Shown piece after piece: positions 7,726 to 15,639 of a stretch of DNA of 16,693 nt. Location of the stretch: the NCBI GenBank assembly GCA_946055445.1, contig CAMGGF010000010.1, positions 1-16,693 of the forward strand, read 5' to 3'. Under the pieces are notes generated by a model that worked only from the letters and a program-made list of their open reading frames with translations, was not told where the DNA came from and did not search any database. The position numbers and the translations under genes were made by a program. Origin of the DNA: an uncultured Ruminococcus sp. Lineage in GTDB: Bacteria > Bacillota > Clostridia > Oscillospirales > Acutalibacteraceae. Each line of letters begins with the position of its first letter. Positions within the stretch are counted from its first letter, which is position 1.

Positions 7726-8700
7726 ATGGGCTACAAAAATTTAAAATTCCCCGAGAATACGACATTTCTCGTGACGGGTGCGGCGGGGTTTATCGGCTCA
7801 AACCTTTGTGAGGCAATCCTTGAAAAAGGCTGTAAAGTAAAAGCGCTTGACGACCTTTCCACCGGTAAGCAAGAAAATATAGACATGTTCAAAGACAATC
7901 CGAACTACACCTTTATCAAAGGCGATATTAAGGATTTGGACACTTGTGTGGCGGCCTGCAAAGGCATGGATTTTGTTTTAAACCAAGCCGCGTGGGGCAG
8001 TGTGCCGAGAAGCCTTGAAATGCCGATTTTCTATTGCAAAAACAATATTGAAGGCACACTGAATATGTTGGAAGCCGCCCGCCAAAACGGCGTGAAAAAG
8101 TTTGTGTATGCGTCAAGTTCGTCTGTTTACGGTGACGAGCCGAATTTGCCGAAAACCGAGGGGCGTGAAGGTAATCTGCTTTCCCCCTATGCGCTTACAA
8201 AACGCTGTGACGAAGAATGGGCAAAACTTTACACCAAGTTTTATGGGCTTGACACCTACGGTATGCGGTATTTCAATGTGTTTGGCCGCCGGCAGGACCC
8301 CGACGGCGCGTATGCAGCGGTTATCCCCAAGTTTTTAAAGCAGTTGATGCGCGGCGAAACGCCTACCATCAACGGCGACGGCAGACAAAGCCGTGATTTT
8401 ACCTATATTGACAATGTCATCGAGGCAAACTTGAAAGCCTGCCTTGCCCCCCACGAAGCGGCAGGCGAGGCGTTCAACATCGCTTACGGCGGCAGAGAAT
8501 ACCTGATTGACATATACTACGGGCTTACAAAAGCCCTTGGTGTAAATATCGAGCCGAATTTCGGCCCCGACCGTAAAGGGGACATCAAGCACTCCAATGC
8601 CGATATTTCCAAAGCAAAACGCCTTTTGGGCTATAATCCCGATTACAGTTTTGAAGACGGAATCAAGCTGGCGATTGATTGGTATAAGGAGAATTTGTAA
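7726..8700 (+). CDS. tviC: UDP-N-acetylhexosamine(uronate) 4-epimerase (TviC/WbpP-like)
   Basis: A 324-residue extended short-chain dehydrogenase/reductase that inverts C4 of a UDP-sugar through a 4-keto intermediate with bound NAD. The cofactor motif is GAAGFIG (18-24). The catalytic Tyr and Lys are in SPYALTK (Y155, K159), with the Ser run SSSSVYG at 130-136. The loop AAWGSVPRS (88-96) and the stretch YFNVFGRRQDPDGAYAAVIP are signatures of the WbpP/TviC/WbgU group, which prefer N-acetylated UDP-hexoses or their uronic acids over UDP-Gal/Glc. Together with the TviB-type enzyme this gives a route from UDP-GlcNAc to UDP-GalNAcA, in either order of steps. AAGGGGTG precedes the ATG. A plain UDP-GlcA 4-epimerase is the main alternative but fits the motifs less well. 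Codon use resembles that of the tviB gene. Confidence 0.9.
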   Translation: MGYKNLKFPENTTFLVTGAAGFIGSNLCEAILEKGCKVKALDDLSTGKQENIDMFKDNPNYTFIKGDIKDLDTCVAACKGMDFVLNQAAWGSVPRSLEMPIFYCKNNIEGTLNMLEAARQNGVKKFVYASSSSVYGDEPNLPKTEGREGNLLSPYALTKRCDEEWAKLYTKFYGLDTYGMRYFNVFGRRQDPDGAYAAVIPKFLKQLMRGETPTINGDGRQSRDFTYIDNVIEANLKACLAPHEAAGEAFNIAYGGREYLIDIYYGLTKALGVNIEPNFGPDRKGDIKHSNADISKAKRLLGYNPDYSFEDGIKLAIDWYKENL

Positions 8701-8718
8701 ACAAAGGGGCGATAAGCA

Positions 8719-9612
8719 ATGATTGATTTAAGAAAAATATTCGGTCATAAGATCCGCGGAACAATAATGTATGCGCTCTCCTTTTTGCCGGATGCGACGT
8801 ATGTCAATTTGTTTTATTTTGCCGCAAACGGAAAAACGCTGAACTTAAAAAATCCGGTTACCTTTTGCGAAAAATTGAACTGGTTGAAAATACACGATAG
8901 GCATCCCGAACATTCCGACTATGTGGACAAACTGAAAGTTCGGGATATCGTCAAAGAAAAATTGGGAGAGGATATCAGTATTCCGTTGTTGGGGCATTGG
9001 CAGCATTTTGACGATATTGATTTCGATGCGTTACCCAATCAATTTGTTATCAAGTGCAATCACGATTCCGGAAGCACGAAAATTATTAAAGACAAATCTT
9101 CTCTTAGCGAAAAAGATTTCAAAGAGATGAGAAAATTTTACGAAAAACGGTTAAAACAAAACTTTTATTATGCGGGGCGTGAATACCCATACAAAAATGT
9201 TGTGCCGTGCATTTTGATAGAAGAGCTGATGGTTGATGAAAAAAATCCCGAAACCAGTATCGAAGATTATAAATTTATGTGTTTCGACGGAAAAGCAGAG
9301 ATGATGTTTATCGTCACTGACCGTTCGACAGATTGTAGAATTGATTATTTTGATAGGGATTTTAACCATCTGGATATGTGGAATACGCATATCAATTCCG
9401 ATAAAGTCGTAAACAAACCGGATAAGTTTGATGAAATGTGGGATGTTGCCGAGAAACTGACGCAAGGAATTAAGTTCACAAGGCTGGATTTATATGTCAT
9501 TAACGGCAAAATATATTTTGGCGAATACACCTTTTTCGAAGGCGGCGGTTTTCGGCCGTATCACCCTGATGAAGTCAATTACAAATTGGGCGATATGATT
9601 CATTTGGATTGA
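8719..9612 (+). CDS. TupA-like ATP-grasp ligase (predicted amide-forming, teichuronopeptide type)
   Basis: A 297-residue protein of the TupA-like ATP-grasp family, named after the teichuronopeptide gene of an alkaliphilic Bacillus. Homologues are often labelled glycosyltransferases in error. ATP-grasp landmarks in order are FVIKCNHDSGSTKIIKDK (109-126, ATP-binding K112), CILIEELM (164-171), EDYKFMCFDGK (182-192) and FTRLDLY (253-259, R255 and D257). They end with INGKIYFGEYTFFEGGGF (261-278), where E269 is a likely metal ligand. Members activate a carboxylate as acyl phosphate and join it to an amine. In teichuronopeptide the partners are thought to be a uronic acid polymer and amino acids. 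Here it closes the uronic acid block, 18 bases after the epimerase, so linking an amino acid to GlcA or GalNAcA is the leading guess. AAAGGGGCG precedes the ATG. The coding sequence looks more AT-rich than its neighbours. No signal peptide or membrane segment is evident, so it should act in the cytoplasm. Confidence 0.85.
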   Translation: MIDLRKIFGHKIRGTIMYALSFLPDATYVNLFYFAANGKTLNLKNPVTFCEKLNWLKIHDRHPEHSDYVDKLKVRDIVKEKLGEDISIPLLGHWQHFDDIDFDALPNQFVIKCNHDSGSTKIIKDKSSLSEKDFKEMRKFYEKRLKQNFYYAGREYPYKNVVPCILIEELMVDEKNPETSIEDYKFMCFDGKAEMMFIVTDRSTDCRIDYFDRDFNHLDMWNTHINSDKVVNKPDKFDEMWDVAEKLTQGIKFTRLDLYVINGKIYFGEYTFFEGGGFRPYHPDEVNYKLGDMIHLD

Positions 9613-9629
9613 TTTTGCAGGTAAGGTCT

Positions 9630-9704
9630 ATGGATGTGACGAATGCCGAAAAAAGTGCGGCAGTTCGGTACGGAATGACCACAAGACGATTTGAAAGGAA
9701 ATGA
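9630..9704 (+). CDS. Possible 24-codon peptide or gene remnant
   Basis: The 88-base gap after the ATP-grasp gene holds a short open frame of 24 codons (ATG to TGA), basic towards its end (TTRRFERK). An AGGTAAGG sequence lies just upstream at 9619-9626, and its TGA overlaps the ATG at 9701 in an ATGA junction. It could be a leader peptide coupling translation into the next gene, a remnant of a lost gene, or chance. It resembles nothing I recognise. Confidence 0.2.
   Translation: MDVTNAEKSAAVRYGMTTRRFERK
9694..9700 (+). promoter_or_regulatory. Ribosome binding site bearing on an ambiguous start (9701 or 9710)
   Basis: AAAGGAA directly abuts the ATG at 9701, which is too close for normal initiation. 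From the end of AGGA to the in-frame TTG at 9710 there are 10 bases. The TTG start gives MRVLFVSAS, a typical N-terminus for a GT-B enzyme. The ATG start would rely on coupling to the short frame ending at 9704. Confidence 0.45.
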
Positions 9705-9709
9705 GCGTT

Positions 9710-10993
9710 TTGCGAGTACTGTTTGTATCCGCTTCTCCGATTCAGAAAGAAATCAGCATCGGGAATACATTTTTAAACCTGTTCGCAGAACAAGAAAATA
9801 TTACACTTGCAAGCGTTTATACGCGGGGCGGCGTACCTGACGCCGCAATTTCACAAGCGTTTTGCCTGACGGACGCGATGCTTGTGAAAAATCTGCTTCG
9901 AAAAACGCCGGTTGGCAAAACAGTTCCGTGCGGCACAACGGAAGAAAGGACAGCACCGCCGGCACAGGACAGCAGTAAATTGGCGCGGTTTATGAAGCAT
10001 TCCCGCCTTTCGATTTTCTTTTGGGCACAGGATTTACTGTGGCGTGTGGGTCGTTGGAAATCGCCGGAACTGCAAAAATTCGTAGAGGATTTTCAGCCGG
10101 ATATTGTGTTTACCGTTTTATCGGACAGTCCGTTTTTAAACCGATTGATTTTACATATTGTAAACTGCAGCGGCGTAAAATTGGCGCTTTATGCGTGGGA
10201 TAACAACTATTCCTTTAAGATGTTTTCCCTTTCGCCGTTTCGTTGGATTCGGCAGGCGTGCAACCGCGTTTCCATGCGTAAAGTGGCGGCGGCAGCCGAT
10301 ATGTTTTATGTGATTTCCGAGGTGCAGAAACGGGATTACGAAAAGGCGTTTCAAAAGCCTTGCAAGGTTTTAACAAAATGTGCGGATTTTTCCGAACCGC
10401 CGCAATTTAAAACGGTGTATAATGCGCCTTTACAAATGGTGTTTACCGGTAACTTGGGGCTGAATCGTTGGAAATCCTTATCCTATATTGTTGACGCGTT
10501 AAAAACCGTCAATCAAAACGGCGTGAAAGCACAGTTAAAGATTTATTCCGCAACACCGTTGACTGCCAAAATGCAAAAAGCATTGCAGGCAGAGGGAAGC
10601 GTCCGTTTTATGGGAAGTGTTTCCGCAAAAGAAATTCCGCAAATTCAGGCAAATGCCGATGTGCTGGTGCATGTGGAAGCCATGGATTTAAAAAATCGCC
10701 TGGCGGTGCGGCAGTCTTTTTCCACAAAATTGGTGGACTATTTCAAAGCCGCGCGTCCGATTTTTGCCGTCGGGCCGCGTGATGTGGCGTCTGTGTCATG
10801 TCTTGCAGAGCATGATGCGGCTATTGTGGCAAGTAATAAAAAAGAAGTTACGGAAAAATTGACGCAGTTGACGGAAAATCCGTCACTTTGCGCGGAATAT
10901 GCGCAAAAAGCGTGGCAGTTCGGCGCGCAGAATTTTGAACAGCGTGTGGTGCAGCCGTCATTTTTTACAGATATGGAATCTTTGATAAACTGA
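9710..10993 (+). CDS. Glycosyltransferase, GT4-like GT-B fold
   Basis: This 427-residue protein (430 if started at the ATG at 9701) looks like a divergent GT-B glycosyltransferase. It opens with RVLFVSASPIQKEISIGN, the first beta strand and glycine-containing loop of the acceptor domain. A proline-rich variable stretch follows near residues 75-90. In the C-terminal domain, MVFTGNLGLNRWKSL carries the usual strand and Arg/Lys region. FSTKLVDYFKAARPIFAVGP is the nucleotide-sugar binding helix, in which Asp replaces the second Glu of the common E-x7-E motif. An earlier Glu in VHVEAMD may be the first. It probably adds one residue of the repeat unit; donor and linkage are unknown. It is preceded by the largest gap in the window (88 bases) and followed by 31 bases before the polymerase. 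Confidence 0.8.
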   Translation: MRVLFVSASPIQKEISIGNTFLNLFAEQENITLASVYTRGGVPDAAISQAFCLTDAMLVKNLLRKTPVGKTVPCGTTEERTAPPAQDSSKLARFMKHSRLSIFFWAQDLLWRVGRWKSPELQKFVEDFQPDIVFTVLSDSPFLNRLILHIVNCSGVKLALYAWDNNYSFKMFSLSPFRWIRQACNRVSMRKVAAAADMFYVISEVQKRDYEKAFQKPCKVLTKCADFSEPPQFKTVYNAPLQMVFTGNLGLNRWKSLSYIVDALKTVNQNGVKAQLKIYSATPLTAKMQKALQAEGSVRFMGSVSAKEIPQIQANADVLVHVEAMDLKNRLAVRQSFSTKLVDYFKAARPIFAVGPRDVASVSCLAEHDAAIVASNKKEVTEKLTQLTENPSLCAEYAQKAWQFGAQNFEQRVVQPSFFTDMESLIN

Positions 10994-11024
10994 TTGTTGA
11001 GAACTATAAAAGAGGGGGGAGAAA

Positions 11025-12089
11025 ATGTCTGTTTATCTTATCAATATCGGCTTACTGTTTATCTGGGCATTTTTTCTCCTGAAAATGAAGCCCAGCGAAA
11101 AAAAACGCATTGCATTTTGCGCGATTGCGTGTTTGCAATGGGTTTTGCTTTCGGGACTCCGTCACGAAAGCATCGGTGCGGATACAGTCGGATACAAGCG
11201 GCAGTATTTGCAAATTGCAACGCAAAGTTGGGCGGATTGTTTCCGTATGTTTGAGCGTGTTTATGTGGAGGGCGAGGGAAAAGACCCCGGTTACATACTG
11301 CTTGTCAAGGCGTTTCAGGTGCTGCATTTGGATTATCGCGGGTTTCTGATTTTTGTGGCGCTTCTGTTCACAGCCAGCATGGCAATTTGGATTTACCGCA
11401 ACTCCTCCATGCCGTGCATGAGTTTTTTAATTTATTCAGTTCTGTTTTACAGTTTTTATTCGATTACGGGTATCCGTCAGACAATCGCCACGGCACTGGT
11501 TGTATTTGTAGGCTATAAATATGTGCGTGAACGCAAATTATTGCCGTTTTTGCTGATCGCGGCGATTGCCTTTACCATTCACAAATCCGCGGCGGTATTT
11601 ATCCCGTATTACTTTATTGCGAATTGGGAAATCAAACCGATTTGGATTGGTATTTGCTCTTTGTTCGGTGCGGCAATGTTGATTTTCCGTCAACGCTTGT
11701 ATGTGCCGATTATGTTGTTTTTGACTTACGATGAAGAGCAGGCGGAAAGTATTTATATGCCCGGCAGAACCTTTACATTTACCTTTTTGATGCTGGGTGT
11801 ACTGGTGCTTGCATTTTCTGTGTATCCGCTTGTGAACAAACGGCGGTCGGATGCCAGATTTTTGTATAACGCATTGATTATGGCGGCGATATTGGTTTTG
11901 ATGACGATGCAAAACCAATCGTTTATGCGCGTGCAGCAGTATTATTCGCTATTTGTATTGCTGGCAATTCCCGAAATTATTCAGTCTATGGATAAAAAGT
12001 ACCGTTCACTGGTTTATTTCGTAATTGCAGGCGCAATGGTGTTGATGTTTATCACCACCCACCCAAGGTACAGATTTTTCTGGCAGTAA
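11025..12089 (+). CDS. EpsG-family membrane protein, probable Wzy-type polysaccharide polymerase
   Basis: A 354-residue integral membrane protein with about ten hydrophobic segments, the first at residues 4-20 and the last at about 330-347. Family features of EpsG include LLSGLRHESIGADTVGY (41-57), with R46 and D53, at the start of the first large outer loop. SITGIRQTIATAL (146-158) and the His of TIHKSAAVF (H186) are also characteristic. EpsG-like proteins are thought to polymerise lipid-linked repeat units on the outer face of the membrane, and this is the only polymerase candidate in the window. It is preceded by a GAGGGGGGAG ribosome binding site close to the ATG. Repeat-unit specificity cannot be predicted. 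Its place among the glycosyltransferase genes is typical of Wzx/Wzy loci. Confidence 0.85.
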   Translation: MSVYLINIGLLFIWAFFLLKMKPSEKKRIAFCAIACLQWVLLSGLRHESIGADTVGYKRQYLQIATQSWADCFRMFERVYVEGEGKDPGYILLVKAFQVLHLDYRGFLIFVALLFTASMAIWIYRNSSMPCMSFLIYSVLFYSFYSITGIRQTIATALVVFVGYKYVRERKLLPFLLIAAIAFTIHKSAAVFIPYYFIANWEIKPIWIGICSLFGAAMLIFRQRLYVPIMLFLTYDEEQAESIYMPGRTFTFTFLMLGVLVLAFSVYPLVNKRRSDARFLYNALIMAAILVLMTMQNQSFMRVQQYYSLFVLLAIPEIIQSMDKKYRSLVYFVIAGAMVLMFITTHPRYRFFWQ

Positions 12090-12098
12090 TTCAGGTTG

Positions 12099-12105
12099 AA
12101 AGGAG
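12099..12105 (+). promoter_or_regulatory. Ribosome binding site setting a GTG start at 12114
   Basis: AAAGGAG lies 8 bases before the GTG at 12114. The frame stays open back to a TTG at 12096, but that codon is upstream of this site, so the shorter protein, beginning MRILQINAV, is preferred. Confidence 0.7.
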
Positions 12106-12113
12106 TGACTTTT

Positions 12114-13325
12114 GTGCGTATTTTGCAAATCAATGCAGTGGAAGAAATATTAAGCACAGGGCGTACTGTAACGGAATTTGATGCGTTTTTAACCGCGCAC
12201 GGGGTGGACTCCTATATCGCTTGTTCCACTACGGTGGCGGATACGGGCAGTTATGAAATCGGGACTGCTTTTGAAAAAAAAGCACATGCGCTTTTGTCGC
12301 GTTTGACCGGAAAACAAGCGTGGTTTTCAAAAGGCGGAACCGAGAAATTGTTAAAGTATATTGACAAAATTAAGCCGGACGCGGTTATATTGAGAGTCTT
12401 ACACGGAAACTTTGTGTGTTTTCCGCTTTTGATGAAATACCTTGCCGAGCAGAATATTGTCACGGTGCTTTTCTTGCATGACTGTTGGTATTACACAGGA
12501 AAATGCTGTTATTATTCGCAAGCCGATTGCGATAAGTGGAAAAGCGGCTGCGGGAACTGTCCGCGCCTGCGTTTTGATAATGTCAGTTGGTTTTTCGACC
12601 GTACCGCGCAGTTGTGGAAGGCCAAAAAGAATTTGTATGAAAACATACCGAGACTCGGTGTAGTCGGTGTTTCACAATGGATTGCCGATGAAGCACGGCA
12701 ATCGCCGCTGTTTGCCTCGGCAGTTGCCGTTGAAGGTATATACAACGGTATTGATTTTGATAAATTTCACGCTATGCCGCAGGCGGCGCAGAAACTGCGC
12801 GAAACGCATCATTTGGAAAACAAGCGTATCCTTTTGGGGGTTTCCTCTCAATGGGATATGCGTAAAGGGCTTGCGGATTTAGAAGAACTTGCGAAATTTG
12901 TTTCCGAAAACGAGCAGATCGTGTGTATCGGTATGCTGCCGAACGGTTTGAAACTGCCGGAAAATGTATTGTACATTCCGCGCACGGATAATGTGCAGGC
13001 ATTGGCGGCGTGGTATTCCGCCGCAGATGTTTTTCTCAATTTGTCCAAGGAGGAAACATTCGGTAAAGTGTCTGCGGAAGCACTTTCGTGCGGTACGCCG
13101 GTGGTTTGCTACAACACGACTGCAAATCCCGAAATCGTCGGGGAGGGTTGCGGCGCAGTTTGCAAGGATTTAGATGTCCGCGCCTATTGGCAGGCGGTGC
13201 AGACGGTGCTCGCAAACGGAAAAGCGTATTATACGGATACCTGCCAATCGTTTGCACACGAAAGATTTGACAAGATAACCAACTACGCCAAAATTCTGGC
13301 GTTTATTGAGAATTTGATGCAGTAG
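12114..13325 (+). CDS. Glycosyltransferase family 4 with cysteine-rich insert (WcaC-like)
   Basis: A 403-residue GT-B enzyme. It starts MRILQINAVEE, and TGRTVTEFD (15-23) fills the first acceptor loop. The notable feature is a cysteine-rich insert after HDCWYYTGKC (122-131), with C124, C131, C132, C139, C146 and C149 ending in GNCP. This pattern recurs in a branch of GT4 enzymes related to colanic acid WcaC and may bind a metal. The donor domain has VSSQWDMRKG (243-252) with the Arg and Lys pair. The E-x7-E motif is E314 (in KEETFG) and E322 (in AEALSCGTPVV). It starts 24 bases after the polymerase and ends 17 bases before the next glycosyltransferase. It should add one sugar to the growing repeat unit; which one is unknown. 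Confidence 0.88.
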   Translation: MRILQINAVEEILSTGRTVTEFDAFLTAHGVDSYIACSTTVADTGSYEIGTAFEKKAHALLSRLTGKQAWFSKGGTEKLLKYIDKIKPDAVILRVLHGNFVCFPLLMKYLAEQNIVTVLFLHDCWYYTGKCCYYSQADCDKWKSGCGNCPRLRFDNVSWFFDRTAQLWKAKKNLYENIPRLGVVGVSQWIADEARQSPLFASAVAVEGIYNGIDFDKFHAMPQAAQKLRETHHLENKRILLGVSSQWDMRKGLADLEELAKFVSENEQIVCIGMLPNGLKLPENVLYIPRTDNVQALAAWYSAADVFLNLSKEETFGKVSAEALSCGTPVVCYNTTANPEIVGEGCGAVCKDLDVRAYWQAVQTVLANGKAYYTDTCQSFAHERFDKITNYAKILAFIENLMQ

Positions 13326-13342
13326 AGGAGGGAACGGTATTC

Positions 13343-14596
13343 ATGCGTGTTTTGTGGATAGTCAATATGGTATTCCCTGCGGTTGCTGCGCACCTTGGAA
13401 TTAAAACCTCTGCAAGCGGCGGTTGGCTTTTGGATTTGGCGCGTGGTGTCGGTGCCTCGTCGGATGTTGAACTGACCGTGATGACCTATTATGACGGTCC
13501 GTTTCGTGACTTGACTTTGAACGGCGTGCGTTATTTGCTGTTTTCAGGCGGCAGTAAACGCTTGTTGTATGAAAACCCGAAAACCGAAGAGGATTGCAAA
13601 AAGGCGGTTGCGCTTTGCAATCCGGATTTGGTACATATTCACGGCACGGAGTATGCGCCGGGGCTTTCTATGCTGAAAGCGCACCCCGAATTGCCGACGC
13701 TGTTGACCATACAGGGTATTTTGTGCCGCATTTCGGAGGAATACAGCGGCGGAATGTCCGTTTTTGAACTGTTGAAAATGTCCTCTTTGCGGGATATTCT
13801 CCGCTTAAAAACGCCGATTGCATTTAAATGGTTATATAAGCACAACGCAAAGCGCGAAGCGGAAGTGTTGCGGCGGGTGCGGTTTGTCACGGGCAGAACG
13901 GATTGGGACAAAGCCACAATGCTTGCCGTCAACCCGAATTTGCAGTATTTCCGTTGTAATTATAATTTGCGTGATGCGTTTTATACTGCGCCGAAATGGT
14001 CGGCACAGGAAATGGAGCGCCACACCATTATGACGGGGGCGGCGCTGTATAGTTTAAAAGGCTTGCATATTCTCATACGCGCGTTGGCAATCGTGAAGCA
14101 ACAATATCCCGATGTGCGGCTTTATATTCCGGGCGGCAACGCCAAAGACGGGCGCATTGTAAATCCGCCCAGTTATATTTTGTATATTGAAAAAATGATG
14201 CGTGAACTGCATTTGGAAGACAATGTGGTGTTCACGGGCAGTTTGCCTGCCGAACAGGTCGCCGCACATTTGAAGAAAGCCAATGTGTGCGTGGTACCTT
14301 CGGCGATTGAAGGGGCTTCCGCAACGCTGTGTGAGGCGATGATGGTCGGTACCCCGTCCATATGCGCTTTTCGGGGCGGTATGACAGACCTTTTAACTGA
14401 CAAGGTGAACGGCTTTACATACGATTTCCCCGAATATCCGTTGTTGGCGCAGCGGATTATGGAACTGTTTGCTGATGATACTTTGGCTTCCTCTTTTTCC
14501 GAAAAAACGATTGCCTTAGCGCAACAACGCCATGACCGTAAGGCAAATATCGAAAGGACATTGCAAGTGTATGGGGAGGTTATTCAAAATGGCTGA
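13343..14596 (+). CDS. Glycosyltransferase family 4
   Basis: A 417-residue GT-B glycosyltransferase. N-terminal features are VLWIVNMVFP (3-12), the GGWLLDLARG loop (26-35) and the strand DLVHIHGTEY (95-104), which lines the acceptor cleft. In the donor domain, MTGAALYSLKGLHILIRAL (230-248) carries the Lys that contacts phosphate. VVPSAIEGASATLCEAMMVG (317-336) holds the E-x7-E pair, E323 and E331. It ends with the usual DLLTDKVNGFTYDF segment. AGGAGG stands 11 bases before the ATG at 13343. Its last 8 bases overlap the start of the acyltransferase gene, so the two are probably translated together. The sugar transferred is unknown. Confidence 0.9.
   Translation: MRVLWIVNMVFPAVAAHLGIKTSASGGWLLDLARGVGASSDVELTVMTYYDGPFRDLTLNGVRYLLFSGGSKRLLYENPKTEEDCKKAVALCNPDLVHIHGTEYAPGLSMLKAHPELPTLLTIQGILCRISEEYSGGMSVFELLKMSSLRDILRLKTPIAFKWLYKHNAKREAEVLRRVRFVTGRTDWDKATMLAVNPNLQYFRCNYNLRDAFYTAPKWSAQEMERHTIMTGAALYSLKGLHILIRALAIVKQQYPDVRLYIPGGNAKDGRIVNPPSYILYIEKMMRELHLEDNVVFTGSLPAEQVAAHLKKANVCVVPSAIEGASATLCEAMMVGTPSICAFRGGMTDLLTDKVNGFTYDFPEYPLLAQRIMELFADDTLASSFSEKTIALAQQRHDRKANIERTLQVYGEVIQNG
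14573..14579 (+). promoter_or_regulatory. Ribosome binding site inside the end of the upstream gene
   Basis: GGGGAGG lies within the last codons of the glycosyltransferase gene, 9 bases before the ATG at 14589. It fixes the acyltransferase start there rather than at the upstream in-frame ATG at 14532, which has no such site and would add 19 charged, non-homologous residues. Confidence 0.65.
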
Positions 14597-15626
14597 CAGA
14601 AAGCAATACGGTGCTCTGGACTTGGCGAAATTCATTGCGGCAATTTTAATCATTGTGTTGCACACAGCGCCGTTTTCTTCGTACAGTGAAGTTTTAAGTT
14701 ACGGATTGCGCGGTATCGTGACGGTTGTTGCCGTGCCGTTTTTCTTTATCACTTCCGGTTTTTTGTTCTGCACCAAATTGAATTTGCTGCCGCAGGACGA
14801 AAAGCCCCGATATTTTAAAGCCTATATCAAACGCCTTGCAATAATGTATTTGCTTTGGTCTGCGGTTTATTTTGTGTTTGTGGCAATTTCTTGGGTGCAA
14901 AACGGCGTTACCGTAATAGATGTTTTGCAGTACATTAAACGCTTTTTCTTTGAAGGCAGTTATTCGACAATTTGGTTTTTGCCGGCGTTAATTACTGCTG
15001 TTGCGGTTGTGTATTTGCTTCTAAAACGGTTTTCCTATATGCAGATTTTCTGCATGGCAATCCCGTTTTATTTGATAGCCTGTTTGGGCAGTTCCTATTA
15101 CGGACTTTCAGAAAAACTTCCGATTGTCAGCAATTTTTTCAACCTGTATTACGCATTTTTTGACACGGTGAAAAACGGACTGCTTTTCGGTTTTGTGTAT
15201 GTTGCGCTCGGCGGCGTTTTTTCGGAAAAGCAAATCGAAAGAAAACCGATAAAATACTTGGTGCTTGCAGGCGTGTTTATGTGTTTGATGGCAGTTGAAA
15301 CAGTTGCGCAGACATATCTCAACTGGTCGGTGCGCGGTGTGGATACAAAATTGATGCTTTTGCCTGCGTCGGTGTTTATATTCCTTTTTGTAATGTCATT
15401 GAATATGAAGTCAGGACCTGCATTTGTATGGATGCGTAAACTCAGCCTTTTACTGTTTTTGAGCCAAAGAATTTTCCTGACATTGTTTGATTATTTCTTG
15501 TATGATACTGTTTTTGTGAAAAACTCAATGGTGTATTTTATTTCCATTTTAGGATTAACGCTGATTTTCTCGGTATGTTTTATCAAACTATCCGAAAAAT
15601 GCAAAGTCTTAAAAAAGTTTTATTAA
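14589..15626 (+). CDS. Acyltransferase family 3 (OafA-like O-acyltransferase)
   Basis: A 345-residue membrane protein of the acyltransferase-3 family, which moves acyl groups (commonly acetyl) from a cytoplasmic donor to extracytoplasmic sugars. About ten hydrophobic segments run the length of the protein. The first holds the family signature ALDLAKFIAAILIIVLHTAP (9-28), with the conserved H25. FFFITSGFLF follows near residue 55, matching the usual phenylalanine- and glycine-rich second segment. The length fits the single-domain form without an added SGNH domain. It overlaps the preceding glycosyltransferase by 8 bases. It probably O-acylates a sugar of the repeat unit or polymer; the acyl group and site cannot be told from sequence. 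Confidence 0.87.
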   Translation: MADRKQYGALDLAKFIAAILIIVLHTAPFSSYSEVLSYGLRGIVTVVAVPFFFITSGFLFCTKLNLLPQDEKPRYFKAYIKRLAIMYLLWSAVYFVFVAISWVQNGVTVIDVLQYIKRFFFEGSYSTIWFLPALITAVAVVYLLLKRFSYMQIFCMAIPFYLIACLGSSYYGLSEKLPIVSNFFNLYYAFFDTVKNGLLFGFVYVALGGVFSEKQIERKPIKYLVLAGVFMCLMAVETVAQTYLNWSVRGVDTKLMLLPASVFIFLFVMSLNMKSGPAFVWMRKLSLLLFLSQRIFLTLFDYFLYDTVFVKNSMVYFISILGLTLIFSVCFIKLSEKCKVLKKFY

Positions 15627-15639
15627 ATAAGGTGCTCGT

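Noticed and set aside
10994..11254. An 86-codon frame beginning at the end of the glycosyltransferase gene
   Set aside because: It overlaps the EpsG-like gene in another frame, starts with TTG and shows no membrane or family character. It is a shadow.
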